64,000 nt of DNA, from the NCBI RefSeq assembly GCF_013114545.1, contig NZ_VTXI01000007.1, positions 1 through 64,000 of the forward strand, read 5' to 3'. Positions 42,642 to 50,751 of the stretch are shown in pieces; the first letter of the stretch is position 1, and every line of letters begins with the position of its first letter. The position numbers and the translations under genes are program-made. The notes under the pieces were generated by a model. The model was not told where the DNA came from, searched no databases, and saw nothing but the letters and a program-made list of their open reading frames with translations. The DNA comes from Vibrio sp. RE86 (GTDB taxonomy: Bacteria > Pseudomonadota > Gammaproteobacteria > Enterobacterales > Vibrionaceae).

Positions 42642-43805
42642 TTAACGCTCAATTCTAGGTGAATAGATTGAGTAGGCTGTAATCTGTCCGGCAACGATTG
42701 CAGAGAACATGAACAGGGCAGAAAGACCGATACTTGGAATGGGTAGTATAGATTGTTCGAACACTGACTGACTGGCGCTGACTAAGACTCGGCTACCTGG
42801 AACCAAGATGATGATCCCCTGCAGGATGTAGATTGATCCTGTGAGATTCATCTTTTTGGCGACCCAAGTGCCATATAGAGTAATGAGAACCGTTGTGACC
42901 CACGTTCCGACAACCCAGCCACTTTCAAACCCTAAGTAAAATGGTCCCCACATACCTAACACAGCGACAGGAAGCCCAAGTAAGATGTCAGTTGGCCTGG
43001 CATTAAACATCACGCCTATCGATACCGAGATCAGAAACAGTCCGAAGATGTGTAACCAGGTTGGCACTTCATTGATGTAGTCGAGCGTTTCCGCTTGCCC
43101 CCAAATGGCTTCACCGATATTGAGGCCCATGACAATACCAACAAACAGTTTGATAAGGGTTAATGCACTTTGACCCAACAAGCTTGTACCTGAAACAAGG
43201 TCATTAAAGGCCAAACACTCTAAAGAGTTGGCGATGGATAATCCGGGGACGAAAAGGACAATGGCTGCAATACAGAGCGCCCATATCGGGATAGCAGCGC
43301 CGGTACTCGCAAAGAAAGCAACCAAAATACCCGTGAGAAGGGCGGCGATGAATTCTGCGGCAATGGCACGTCTTGCTTTACAAACCTGTTGAGTAAGCCA
43401 AACAACAAAACCTAGGAAAATAGAAAACAGAATCGCTTCCATGGTACTGCCAACGAGCATTAAGTACGCTGGTGGGATCCCCATGTTCGCCAAAGCAATC
43501 ACCCATTTCGAATAACCCACAGGCTCTGGCACGGGTTCACTGCTTGGCTGATTGATTCGAATGATGGTATTGGCAAGCAAACTCAGGTTAATTGAAGCGG
43601 GTTGATGACGCTTCATTACTACAACGTTGTTGTCATCAGGGAACTGATAATTCACGGTAGTAGGGGTGGCTTGAATCATGACATCAACGCCATGTTTTCG
43701 AGCATAAAACTGTGTGTATTTCTCTAGCTTGTATGGCGCACAGCCACATCTATGAAGAGTGTCGCCAATCTCAACAATCTTCTTAATTCGGTACTTGGAA
43801 GGCAT
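42642..43805 (-). CDS. ThrE-type threonine/serine exporter (fused DUF1212-DUF3815)
   Basis: The 387-residue inner-membrane protein has an N-terminal ThrE/YjjP-like soluble part (IVEIGDTLHRCGCAPYKLEKY ... VMIQATPTTVNY) followed by about ten helices. These include PGLSIANSLECLAFNDLVSGTSLL and, in the YjjB-like second half, PGSRVLVSAS. In E. coli the two halves are separate proteins (YjjP/YjjB) that export succinate; ThrE of Corynebacterium exports threonine. The substrate here is open. Confidence 0.85.
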   Translation of the reverse strand: MPSKYRIKKIVEIGDTLHRCGCAPYKLEKYTQFYARKHGVDVMIQATPTTVNYQFPDDNNVVVMKRHQPASINLSLLANTIIRINQPSSEPVPEPVGYSKWVIALANMGIPPAYLMLVGSTMEAILFSIFLGFVVWLTQQVCKARRAIAAEFIAALLTGILVAFFASTGAAIPIWALCIAAIVLFVPGLSIANSLECLAFNDLVSGTSLLGQSALTLIKLFVGIVMGLNIGEAIWGQAETLDYINEVPTWLHIFGLFLISVSIGVMFNARPTDILLGLPVAVLGMWGPFYLGFESGWVVGTWVTTVLITLYGTWVAKKMNLTGSIYILQGIIILVPGSRVLVSASQSVFEQSILPIPSIGLSALFMFSAIVAGQITAYSIYSPRIER

Positions 43806-44275
43806 GGTATGTAGTACGTAAAAATTTGTGACGCAAAGGTATCAAACCAGTCAACGTGATTCGAGACATAATCCAACGAACAGTGGGTAACCTCACACTA
43901 ATTCTGAGTTGAATTCTGACACATCATTCCATATATGGGAACTAAGCTTTCGAGGTATTTGATTGAACAAAAAACCACAGAAAGAATGGGCTTTCATCAC
44001 AATTATCAAGATATTTTAAAATGTAACCAATGTTACTTAACTGTAACAATGATTATGTATTGTTTTGGGTAATAGCATCTAAGTCATTGAGTTAAAGAAG
44101 TGATAAGAATTAGTGATTTAACAAATAATTCACAACCTTGTTGTTAAGCATTTTTGGTTAACAAATAGACAAAATTATTGCTTGAAATAAACTCAAAAAT
44201 GGCGAAAATAACCGCAAAATGAGTTTGCAGAAATGAAAGGAAGCTTTTCCTATTTTCCGAAGTAGAGGTTAAGTT
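43806..44275. other. AT-rich intergenic region with inverted and direct repeats
   Basis: About 470 bases without a convincing gene. It contains TGTTAC-TTAACT-GTAACA (44031-44048, perfect inverted repeat) next to GTAAC-CAAT-GTTAC (44023-44036), a CCATATATGG palindrome near 43930, and TTAACAAATA near 44114 and again near 44159. These look like operator sites for the membrane protein gene at 44276, but the regulator is not recognisable. Confidence 0.5.
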
Positions 44276-44635
44276 ATGAAGTTATTTTTAATTCTGATGG
44301 TATCTATCTCAGCGGGTGTCGCATCAGCGGATCACCTACATTCATTCTTACTTGGTCTATACATTTCTACTCTAGCGGTTGGTAGCTGCTACTGGTTCGC
44401 GTTCAGAAGCAGTAAATTTCCACAATTGGCACTCGTGCTACTGTTGTGTGGTCTGTTCGCTAAAATCGGTGTGACTGTTGCTGGCGTGAGCTGGGGTCTA
44501 TCTCAAGATTTAATCAGCTCACCATTTGTTTTCTCTTTGTCTTACCTATTCTTCTCAATTGTGGCGACGTATGTTTGGTTCGCGTACCGAGAAAAACTAA
44601 CGGCAAAGAAAGAGACTCTGCTGAAAGCGGCGTAA
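44276..44635 (+). CDS. small membrane protein, 119 residues
   Basis: Not recognised. The N-terminus (MKLFLILMVSISAGVASA) looks like a signal sequence or first helix, followed by three hydrophobic segments (about 22-45, 50-72 and 84-104) and a short basic tail. GAGG precedes the ATG. It has its own strong terminator and a long regulated-looking upstream region. Confidence 0.7.
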   Translation: MKLFLILMVSISAGVASADHLHSFLLGLYISTLAVGSCYWFAFRSSKFPQLALVLLLCGLFAKIGVTVAGVSWGLSQDLISSPFVFSLSYLFFSIVATYVWFAYREKLTAKKETLLKAA

Positions 44636-44652
44636 ACATCGTAAAATTTATG

Positions 44653-44685
44653 AAAACCAGTGGTTAACGCCACTGGTTTTTTTTT
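44653..44685 (+). terminator. terminator of the small membrane protein gene
   Basis: 11-bp stem (AAAACCAGTGG / CCACTGGTTTT) with a 6-base loop, then a run of T. Confidence 0.93.
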
Positions 44686-44822
44686 GCCTTTAATGGGAGC
44701 AAGGCGGAAAATTTTCGAAATTTATCATGGAATAGTAACGATTAGTTTCAGAGGCGCTGAAACTCCCCCTAGCTTGTCTATACTGAAGTCGTCTATAAAA
44801 TCATAGTGAGACGTCACCTATC

Positions 44823-45989
44823 ATGACAATGCGTTTTTTAGCATCAACTGCGCTTATTTCAACTATTTCTCTTTCATTTGGTGCTTTTGCTGCACCGACG
44901 ATAATTCCTGATCCACCGACGCTCGGAGCGAAAGGTTATATCCTCATTGACTATCATACAGGTGAAGTATTAGTCGAAAAAAATGCGGATAAAAAGCTTA
45001 ACCCTGCAAGCTTAACCAAACTCATGACCGCTTACGTTGCAGGGCAAGAGGTCAAAAGCGGTAACATCTCCTTGGATGACCAAGTTCGTATTAGCCAAAA
45101 TGCTTGGGCTAAGAACTTCCCTGATTCATCGAAGATGTTTATTGAAGTCGGTACCGATGTCCAAATGATGGATCTCTATCGTGGACTCATTGTTCAGTCT
45201 GGTAATGACGCAAGTGTTGCCATTGCTGAGCATGTAGCTGGCAGTGAAGGTGCGTTTGTCGGTCTGATGAACAGTTGGGCGGCAAAATTAGGCTTAAGTA
45301 ATAGTGGTTACACCAACCCTCACGGACTTGATAGTAATGGCTTGTATTCGACGCCACACGATATTGCCAAACTAAGCCAAGCGATCATCCGTGATTTACC
45401 TGATATCTATCCGCTATACAGTGAAACCTCGTACACCTATAACGGTATTACACAATATAACCGCAACGGTCTACTTCGCGATCGAAGCTTAAATGTCGAT
45501 GGAATGAAAACCGGTTACACCAGTGGGGCAGGTTACAGTTTAGCGACTTCGGCAACCAATGGTGAAATGCGCCTGATCTCTGTCGTTATGGGTTCTAGCA
45601 GTACCAAAAGCCGCGAGTCAGAGAGTAAACAGTTGCTGAGCTATGGTTTCCGCTTCTTTGATACCGTATCACCAACCAAAGTCTCTGATACGTTAACTGA
45701 AGCTAGAGTCTGGATGGGGGCAGAAAATACGGTTTCGGCTGGAGTAGAAAGCCCAGTTCTACTTACTTTGCCAAAGGGTGATGCTGCGAAGCTGACGGCT
45801 GAAATTGAACTCAACGGTGAGCTGGTAGCGCCAATTCAGAAAGGTGAGGCGATTGGTCAAGTTATTTATAGTGTCGATGGAGATGAAGTTGCCTCGGCAA
45901 AACTCGTCGCTCAGCAAGAGGTTGAAGAAGGAAGCATCTTTAAGAAGGTGATGGACTGGTTTAAACGTCTCGTGTCGAGTTGGTTCTAA
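44823..45989 (+). CDS. D-alanyl-D-alanine carboxypeptidase (PBP5/6 type)
   Basis: The 388-residue periplasmic enzyme trims pentapeptides of peptidoglycan. It has a signal peptide ending near AFA (residue 23) and three active-site motifs: S63-L-T-K66, S126-G-N128 and K229-T-G231. A beta-rich PBP5 C-terminal domain is followed by an amphipathic membrane-binding helix (SIFKKVMDWFKRLVSSWF). Whether it is dacA, dacC or dacD cannot be settled from the window. Confidence 0.93.
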   Translation: MTMRFLASTALISTISLSFGAFAAPTIIPDPPTLGAKGYILIDYHTGEVLVEKNADKKLNPASLTKLMTAYVAGQEVKSGNISLDDQVRISQNAWAKNFPDSSKMFIEVGTDVQMMDLYRGLIVQSGNDASVAIAEHVAGSEGAFVGLMNSWAAKLGLSNSGYTNPHGLDSNGLYSTPHDIAKLSQAIIRDLPDIYPLYSETSYTYNGITQYNRNGLLRDRSLNVDGMKTGYTSGAGYSLATSATNGEMRLISVVMGSSSTKSRESESKQLLSYGFRFFDTVSPTKVSDTLTEARVWMGAENTVSAGVESPVLLTLPKGDAAKLTAEIELNGELVAPIQKGEAIGQVIYSVDGDEVASAKLVAQQEVEEGSIFKKVMDWFKRLVSSWF

Positions 45990-46051
45990 ATTGCGTACTC
46001 AACGATGTTAGCGCAGTGTCTTTTGATACTGCGTTAACAAACAGTATAAAT

Positions 46052-46082
46052 CGCCCTCCAACACCGAAAGTGAAGGAGGGCG
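46052..46082 (+). terminator. terminator of the carboxypeptidase gene
   Basis: CGCCCTCC / GGAGGGCG stem with a 15-base loop, followed by TTATTGTATTT. It may also serve the convergent carbonic anhydrase gene. Confidence 0.7.
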
Positions 46083-46107
46083 TTATTGTATTTAGGGGCA
46101 ACAGACT

Positions 46108-46956
46108 CTAGTTGGTGGAAGATAAAAGGTCTGGGTTTACGACCAAGTTACGCACGCCGTGGGCATGATCTTCTTCAAACTCGTTGCTTTCTAACCATTT
46201 AGCAACGGTCGATATATCAACTTTCGCCACTTTTGGTCGAACACTCCACGTCACTTGCAGAGGTGAGCCTTGTTCATTGTAGCCTGGGCCCGTTGTAGAG
46301 CCAGCATATTGGATTGGCTTACCTGTGTTGGTTGGGATGTTGACTGCTTGATAGACGCCATTTGAGCGCTTAACTTCAGCTAACTTAACAAAGTCGAGTG
46401 CACTTTTATCGTTCACTAAGACAAACACTTGTGTTTCAACTCTTAGCTGAGGGTTTGCAATAGATTCACTCAGACAGGCGCCTAACGTTGGCCCCGGTGT
46501 CACTTGCGCTGATGAGTGGACATAGTGCAGTTCAATCGTATCACCCGGTTTCATCCCTCCATGGCCTTTCGCGCCTACAGAGCCTTTGAATGGTTCGAGT
46601 TCAGATTTACTCAGCTTACCGTTATACACATACCCTGTGTTGTAACCTTTTCCGTCACCATTACCCGCATACGTGCTGAATTCACCGCCTTTATGCTCGG
46701 CGTTTTTATGGAAATGGATGTTACACAGATTCATTTGAGAATACTCAGGTGCTGTACCAAAGTAACGTGTATTGTTACCCGCGAGTTTGTCGATGTCACG
46801 CGGGGACTGAGGACCAAACCCCTTGCCTTGAGTGTTCTCGGCGAGCGCTGAGCGTTGCTGCGCAATAACGGTGTCTGACACTGGGTCTTGTGCAGCAGCA
46901 TGAGAGGTGAAGGGGGTAAGTGCAATACATGAAGAAAGTAGTAGGAACTTGTTCAT
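46108..46956 (-). CDS. delta-class carbonic anhydrase
   Basis: The 282-residue product has a signal peptide (MNKFLLLSSCIALTPFTSHA) and a delta-CA domain. The region MNLCNIHFHKNAEHKGGEF carries the zinc-ligand histidines, followed by GDTIELHYVHSS. It would interconvert CO2 and bicarbonate in the periplasm. This class was first described in marine algae and also occurs in some marine bacteria. The gene is monocistronic; a role in CO2 or pH handling is inferred. Confidence 0.82.
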   Translation of the reverse strand: MNKFLLLSSCIALTPFTSHAAAQDPVSDTVIAQQRSALAENTQGKGFGPQSPRDIDKLAGNNTRYFGTAPEYSQMNLCNIHFHKNAEHKGGEFSTYAGNGDGKGYNTGYVYNGKLSKSELEPFKGSVGAKGHGGMKPGDTIELHYVHSSAQVTPGPTLGACLSESIANPQLRVETQVFVLVNDKSALDFVKLAEVKRSNGVYQAVNIPTNTGKPIQYAGSTTGPGYNEQGSPLQVTWSVRPKVAKVDISTVAKWLESNEFEEDHAHGVRNLVVNPDLLSSTN

Positions 46957-47082
46957 ACGATAAATTAAACCTCATTGATGTGTGTTCAGTTGAGGAAATA
47001 TATACTCACTAGTTGCTTGGGTGCATATTGGCTCGGTCAATCTTTGTTAGAGTGAGTAGTGAGTTCCAACTATTTGTAAGAT

Positions 47083-47114
47083 AAAAAGAAAACGGATGCA
47101 CAGAGCATCCGTTT
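47083..47114 (-). terminator. terminator of gbpA
   Basis: Perfect 10-bp stem (AAACGGATGC / GCATCCGTTT) with a 5-base loop and a U-rich tail (UUCUUUUU) on the minus strand. Confidence 0.9.
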
Positions 47115-47137
47115 AAACAGCTTGATATCAAATGGGT

Positions 47138-48604
47138 TTAATTCACTCGGTTCCAAGCATCTTGCCAATGAGATCCAATACCTGGTTCATAATGTGTGGC
47201 TGATGGAGACCATTGCACACAGTAACCAGAGTAAGGGAACTCTTTACACTCGTATACTGAACCATCCTTTCCTAGCACAGTTGTGCCAGCTGTGTAACTT
47301 TCAATACCTTCAGGGAAGACGAAGTCATAATCCCCCGCTGGTGGCGGCGTTTGTTCTTCAACTAAATGAAAGTCTGAGGTTGTTTGGTCTAGCAGGTTTC
47401 CTTGCATATCTTTGATGCGGGTAACTAACATGTGGTGACCAGGTTCTGTTTTAGACAGCGCCATCGCGACGTTTTCAACCTGACCATCAGTCAAAGTGTC
47501 GGCGTGTGTTGCTAGCGGTTCACGGTGGTGGTTATAAACCGTGAGTTCAACCTCGATGTCACCTGTTGCCTCTAATGTCAGATCAAGAGTTAGCGGCGAA
47601 TCATCAATAGTGTATTCACTTTCTAGCCCTGTGATTTCAAGGTCGTAGTCTGGCTCAGGCGTCTCAATCTTGTAACCAACTTCGACGCGCTCAAGTCCAG
47701 AACCTGCCTTGAGGTACACAGGGTTTGTGCCATAAACAGGTACGAACTCGCCATTGTCGTTTAACTGACCAGATTTAATTAGGGATTGTTCCTGATTAAC
47801 TTTAGAAGCCAAGGCGTGTGACCAATTGGTCGCCTTACCCTGTTCGTCACTTTCGATGACTAGCTCTGTTTGGTATGACGTGTTCTCACCGTTTTGGTCA
47901 AATACACGGGTGTAAACAGAGTCACCGATATTGAGCTCAAGTGTCGGGATAATTTGCCCGCCTTGACTCCAATCTGGAACGACAGGACCGTCACCATCAA
48001 ATTTCACATCAATCACGTTATAGAAAGACGCAGCAGTATCACCCACATCCCATACTGCTAGAATCACTTGATAACCTTCGCGTTCAGGGACATCACATAG
48101 GTGAGAGACACGTTTTGGCGGTTGAACCATTCCACCGTCGACGACACAAAAAGGTGTTAGATCGAATGAGTTGCGAGCCAACGGTTGATTTGGGTTCCAA
48201 TCTGCTTTGGTAATGTAGTATTTCCAATCTTTGGTCACATGATTGGCCGTGAACGTCCACTCAAAAGCTTGAGAGCCGGATTGAATTGGTCGTTTTACCC
48301 AGCGATCCGCTGTCTGTTCATCAAGCGCTGTTGCAAGGCTGCTTTCTGCACTTGCTATTTTACCGTCACGAGGGCCTGTTTCAGGGAATCCATCAGGGCC
48401 TTCAACACTTTGAGGTTCGTATTGGATAGCGCCACAGTTTGTGTTTTTCTCATTGGTATCACTGGCAGGAAACTTACACAGTGTCACTCGACCTTCCGCG
48501 ACGCCATTTTCATACGCAGAGACATAACCGTGGCCGTAACTCGCGCTGCTAAAGCCGAGCACTGCCAGTGCAATTATTGATTTTTTTTGGAGCGGTTTAA
48601 TCAT
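47138..48604 (-). CDS. gbpA: GbpA, chitin/GlcNAc-binding lytic polysaccharide monooxygenase
   Basis: The 488-residue secreted protein has a signal peptide ([24 protein letters not shown]) and a mature N-terminus [10 protein letters not shown], where His25 forms the copper histidine brace of the AA10 domain. Next come two central bacterial-surface-binding domains and a C-terminal chitin-binding domain ([19 protein letters not shown] ... HWQDAW). The ATG at 48604 follows AGAAGG. GbpA mediates attachment to chitin and mucin. It is controlled by an upstream c-di-GMP riboswitch. Confidence 0.95.
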   Translation of the reverse strand: MIKPLQKKSIIALAVLGFSSASYGHGYVSAYENGVAEGRVTLCKFPASDTNEKNTNCGAIQYEPQSVEGPDGFPETGPRDGKIASAESSLATALDEQTADRWVKRPIQSGSQAFEWTFTANHVTKDWKYYITKADWNPNQPLARNSFDLTPFCVVDGGMVQPPKRVSHLCDVPEREGYQVILAVWDVGDTAASFYNVIDVKFDGDGPVVPDWSQGGQIIPTLELNIGDSVYTRVFDQNGENTSYQTELVIESDEQGKATNWSHALASKVNQEQSLIKSGQLNDNGEFVPVYGTNPVYLKAGSGLERVEVGYKIETPEPDYDLEITGLESEYTIDDSPLTLDLTLEATGDIEVELTVYNHHREPLATHADTLTDGQVENVAMALSKTEPGHHMLVTRIKDMQGNLLDQTTSDFHLVEEQTPPPAGDYDFVFPEGIESYTAGTTVLGKDGSVYECKEFPYSGYCVQWSPSATHYEPGIGSHWQDAWNRVN

Positions 48605-48654
48605 CAGATGCCTTCTTACTTTTGCTGACATAAAAGATGACACTCCGGCAGAAA

Positions 48655-48673
48655 CATTCAGAGAGTCTGAATG
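48655..48673 (-). terminator. expression-platform hairpin of the gbpA riboswitch
   Basis: 8-bp stem (CATTCAGA / TCTGAATG) with a 3-base loop followed by UUUCUG. Its 5' arm overlaps the 3' end of the aptamer, so aptamer closure and this hairpin should be mutually exclusive. Confidence 0.55.
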
Positions 48674-48768
48674 GCAACCCCGCTATCATAGGTGATGGTT
48701 TCACCGACAGACCGGAAGCTTTGCGTCCTACTCTTTCGAGCAGTTTGCCGAAATGCGTTATTCGCCAT
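48668..48768 (-). ncRNA. cyclic-di-GMP-I (GEMM) riboswitch upstream of gbpA
   Basis: On the minus strand the conserved blocks appear in order: GGCAAAC, CTCGAAAGAG (GNRA tetraloop arm), GGACGCAAAGCTTCCGG (tetraloop-receptor core with the ligand-binding residues) and ATAGCGGGGTTGCCATTC. They match the V. cholerae Vc1/Vc2 aptamers closely. It lies about 65 bases upstream of the gbpA start, as in V. cholerae, and links chitin adhesion to c-di-GMP. Confidence 0.93.
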
Positions 48769-48923
48769 GCCCCCTTGAAAAAGAAAGAGGGGATGGCATG
48801 AGCGAAAAGAAATTTAGCGGAGCGAATTAATAAAAGCGAAATGATTGATTCAAATGTGGAATGGCAATCCCGATTTGAAATTTCTGACATAAATGTACTT
48901 GCCAATTTCTATTCATTTAACCT

Positions 48924-48963
48924 ATTAGGCATTGATTTTTAAGATAAATACCCAATGCCTAAT
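48924..48963. repeat. 11-bp perfect inverted repeat in the gbpA/XRE intergenic region
   Basis: ATTAGGCATTG (48924-48934) and CAATGCCTAAT (48953-48963) are perfect inverted repeats around an 18-base AT-rich spacer, about 150 bases upstream of the riboswitch. They could be an operator or a terminator-like hairpin. The rest of 48,769-49,122 shows no gene. Confidence 0.6.
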
Positions 48964-49122
48964 TCATGGGGAAAATGAATTTTGAACTGGTTTATAGGGT
49001 TTGGCTACGTGTTTGGGTGTTTATCCTCAGACCGAATCCTTATCTAACGTTTACCGTTGGCTGACATGATGAATGTGGAAAAATCTGACAATTTGCGCAG
49101 TGGAAATTACTAAGGAATTACA

Positions 49123-49473
49123 ATGGAATTTACTGAGCAGGACAGAGAAGCACTCTACCAAACGTGGATGTCACAAAAATCTAAAATGCGCCTTACTCAG
49201 ATGGAGTTCGCCAAAAAACTAGGCATGAACCAACTTACGTTTTCGCAGATTCTTCGTGGTGAATCTCCGTTAACCATGTCCTTTATCAGCCTATTTTGTC
49301 GCTTACTTCAACTAGAACCTCAACATGTGTTCCCATCACTAAAAGAGACAAATAGTCAGGGGCCGAAGATTGTCTACCTTCAAAGTCGAATGAGCGTTGA
49401 TGGTGAGATTCAAAATGCTTATATCGAAGGAAACCAAGTGATAGTGGAGTATGCCCATCGGGTTCAGGGTTAG
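49123..49473 (+). CDS. XRE/Cro-type DNA-binding protein
   Basis: The 116-residue protein has a Cro/CI helix-turn-helix (LTQMEFAKKLGMNQLTFSQILRGESPLTMSFISLFCRLLQL, about residues 24-64) and a short C-terminal beta-rich tail. AAGGA precedes the ATG. No phage genes surround it, so it is probably a host regulator. It lies divergent from gbpA across the inverted repeat at 48924. Confidence 0.82.
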   Translation: MEFTEQDREALYQTWMSQKSKMRLTQMEFAKKLGMNQLTFSQILRGESPLTMSFISLFCRLLQLEPQHVFPSLKETNSQGPKIVYLQSRMSVDGEIQNAYIEGNQVIVEYAHRVQG

Positions 49474-49588
49474 CGGCAAATTTTAAGTTAGACATGGCTC
49501 AGATTTATCGCGTCTAAATCGACAAAATGTTCACATATGGTATAGCATTCTTATGATGTCAATATTTTCGTAAATTTGAGTGCTTTCC

Positions 49589-50260
49589 ATGAAATCTTTT
49601 AAATACCTATTACTGACTGTTTTAGCCATTACCCTAGTTGGCTGTGCAGGTGGTCCAGTTCAGCGAGCGACTAAGTTCACTTCCTATGATGATTTTCGTC
49701 CAGGTCCTGACGGCGGCGTTGATTTGGTGTGGGCACGAATCGGATTGCGTGATGCAGAAAGACTCCAGAGCAAGGTTGATGAGTACGATAGCGTGGTGAT
49801 TGATCAAGTCTTTGTTTTAGCTGAAGAAGAGAGCTTGAATCAAGAAGAAATTCAAGAGCTGACTGATTATATGGTTCATCGTTTAGAGGAAAAGATCTCA
49901 CCGTTTAAGACGATAGTTGATGAGCCGACAGGCAAAACCTTACGCCTAAGTATTGCGCTCAGTAACGTTGAAACGCCAAACCCAATCTTGGCCGTGACTA
50001 GCAGCGTCTTACCGTTTGGCCTTGCTATGTCGACAATTTCAAAAGTGGCGACCGGAGAGCACACCAATGTGGGCAGTGCGAGTGTGGAATTACTCGTCAG
50101 TGATGCACAAGATGGAACGCCTCTATTTGCAGCCATTGATCGTGAAGCCGGAAATAAAGATTTCTCGACGATGATAGACTCACTGGATGACGCTAAAGAT
50201 GCGATTAACTACTGGGTTGAACGATTAGGTGTTACTCTACAAAGCGCGGAGAACAATTAG
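49589..50260 (+). CDS. DUF3313-type lipoprotein
   Basis: The 223-residue product has a lipoprotein signal (MKSFKYLLLTVLAITLVGC; lipobox LVGC with Cys19) and a DUF3313-like domain (FRPGPDGGVDLVWARIGLRD ... SVELLVSDAQDGTPLFAAID). The start at 49589 gives the standard signal; a GTG three codons earlier is less likely. The function is unknown. DUF3820 follows after 10 bases, so the two are probably co-transcribed. Confidence 0.82.
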   Translation: MKSFKYLLLTVLAITLVGCAGGPVQRATKFTSYDDFRPGPDGGVDLVWARIGLRDAERLQSKVDEYDSVVIDQVFVLAEEESLNQEEIQELTDYMVHRLEEKISPFKTIVDEPTGKTLRLSIALSNVETPNPILAVTSSVLPFGLAMSTISKVATGEHTNVGSASVELLVSDAQDGTPLFAAIDREAGNKDFSTMIDSLDDAKDAINYWVERLGVTLQSAENN

Positions 50261-50270
50261 AGTCGAGTAG

Positions 50271-50486
50271 ATGCTAGAAAAAGAGAACCTGATTAAACTG
50301 GCTAGAATGCAGATGCCATTTGGCAAATATGCAGGAAGAGTGCTGATTGACCTACCTGAAGAGTACTTGCTTTGGTTTGATAAAAAGGGTTTTCCAAGTG
50401 GAGAACTCGGTGATCTGTTAAAACTTTGTCTAGCATTGAAAATCGAAGGCTTGGATAGTGTCGTTAAGCCTTTAAAAAGAATGTAA
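50271..50486 (+). CDS. DUF3820 family small protein
   Basis: The 71-residue protein has the DUF3820 pattern MPFGKYAGRVLIDLPEEYLLWFDKKGFPSGELGDLLKL. Members are small cytoplasmic proteins of unknown function, annotated as putative quorum-sensing-regulated virulence factors. The gene sits 10 bases after the lipoprotein gene and ends at a strong terminator. Confidence 0.85.
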   Translation: MLEKENLIKLARMQMPFGKYAGRVLIDLPEEYLLWFDKKGFPSGELGDLLKLCLALKIEGLDSVVKPLKRM

Positions 50487-50510
50487 CCTGCCTTACAAAC
50501 ACCTCACTTA

Positions 50511-50540
50511 AAAAGTCAGAATATTGGTTCTGACTTTTTT
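50511..50540 (+). terminator. terminator of the DUF3313-DUF3820 operon
   Basis: 11-bp stem (AAAAGTCAGAA / TTCTGACTTTT) with a 6-base loop and six T. Confidence 0.92.
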
Positions 50541-50577
50541 CCAGCAAAAAATCAATTGATGCTCTTATAAATCTACT

Positions 50578-50690
50578 GGAGTTCGCGGTGTGTCATCTTC
50601 AGCAATCTAGCCCGGAGAGGCAAAAAGCGCTTCTAGCGCCGGTGTTGTCAACTGGCGTGCAATCATGGCATGACATGGTTGCCTTTTTTT
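50578..50690 (+). ncRNA. candidate small RNA upstream of scrR
   Basis: A second terminator (GCAATCATG / CATGGTTGC, 9 bp with one G-U, loop GCATGA, then C and seven T at 50684-50690) lies 120 bases after the previous operon's own terminator, with no open frame between. TATAAA at 50566-50571 could be a -10 box, and the interval contains GCGCT-TCT-AGCGC flanked by CCGG pairs. The sequence does not match Qrr, Spot 42, RyhB or GcvB as I know them. Confidence 0.4.
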
Positions 50691-50751
50691 ACTTGGCAAA
50701 CCACGCATTTCCCCTTACCGTACTTGCAGTTCAACAATTTACTATATCTCA

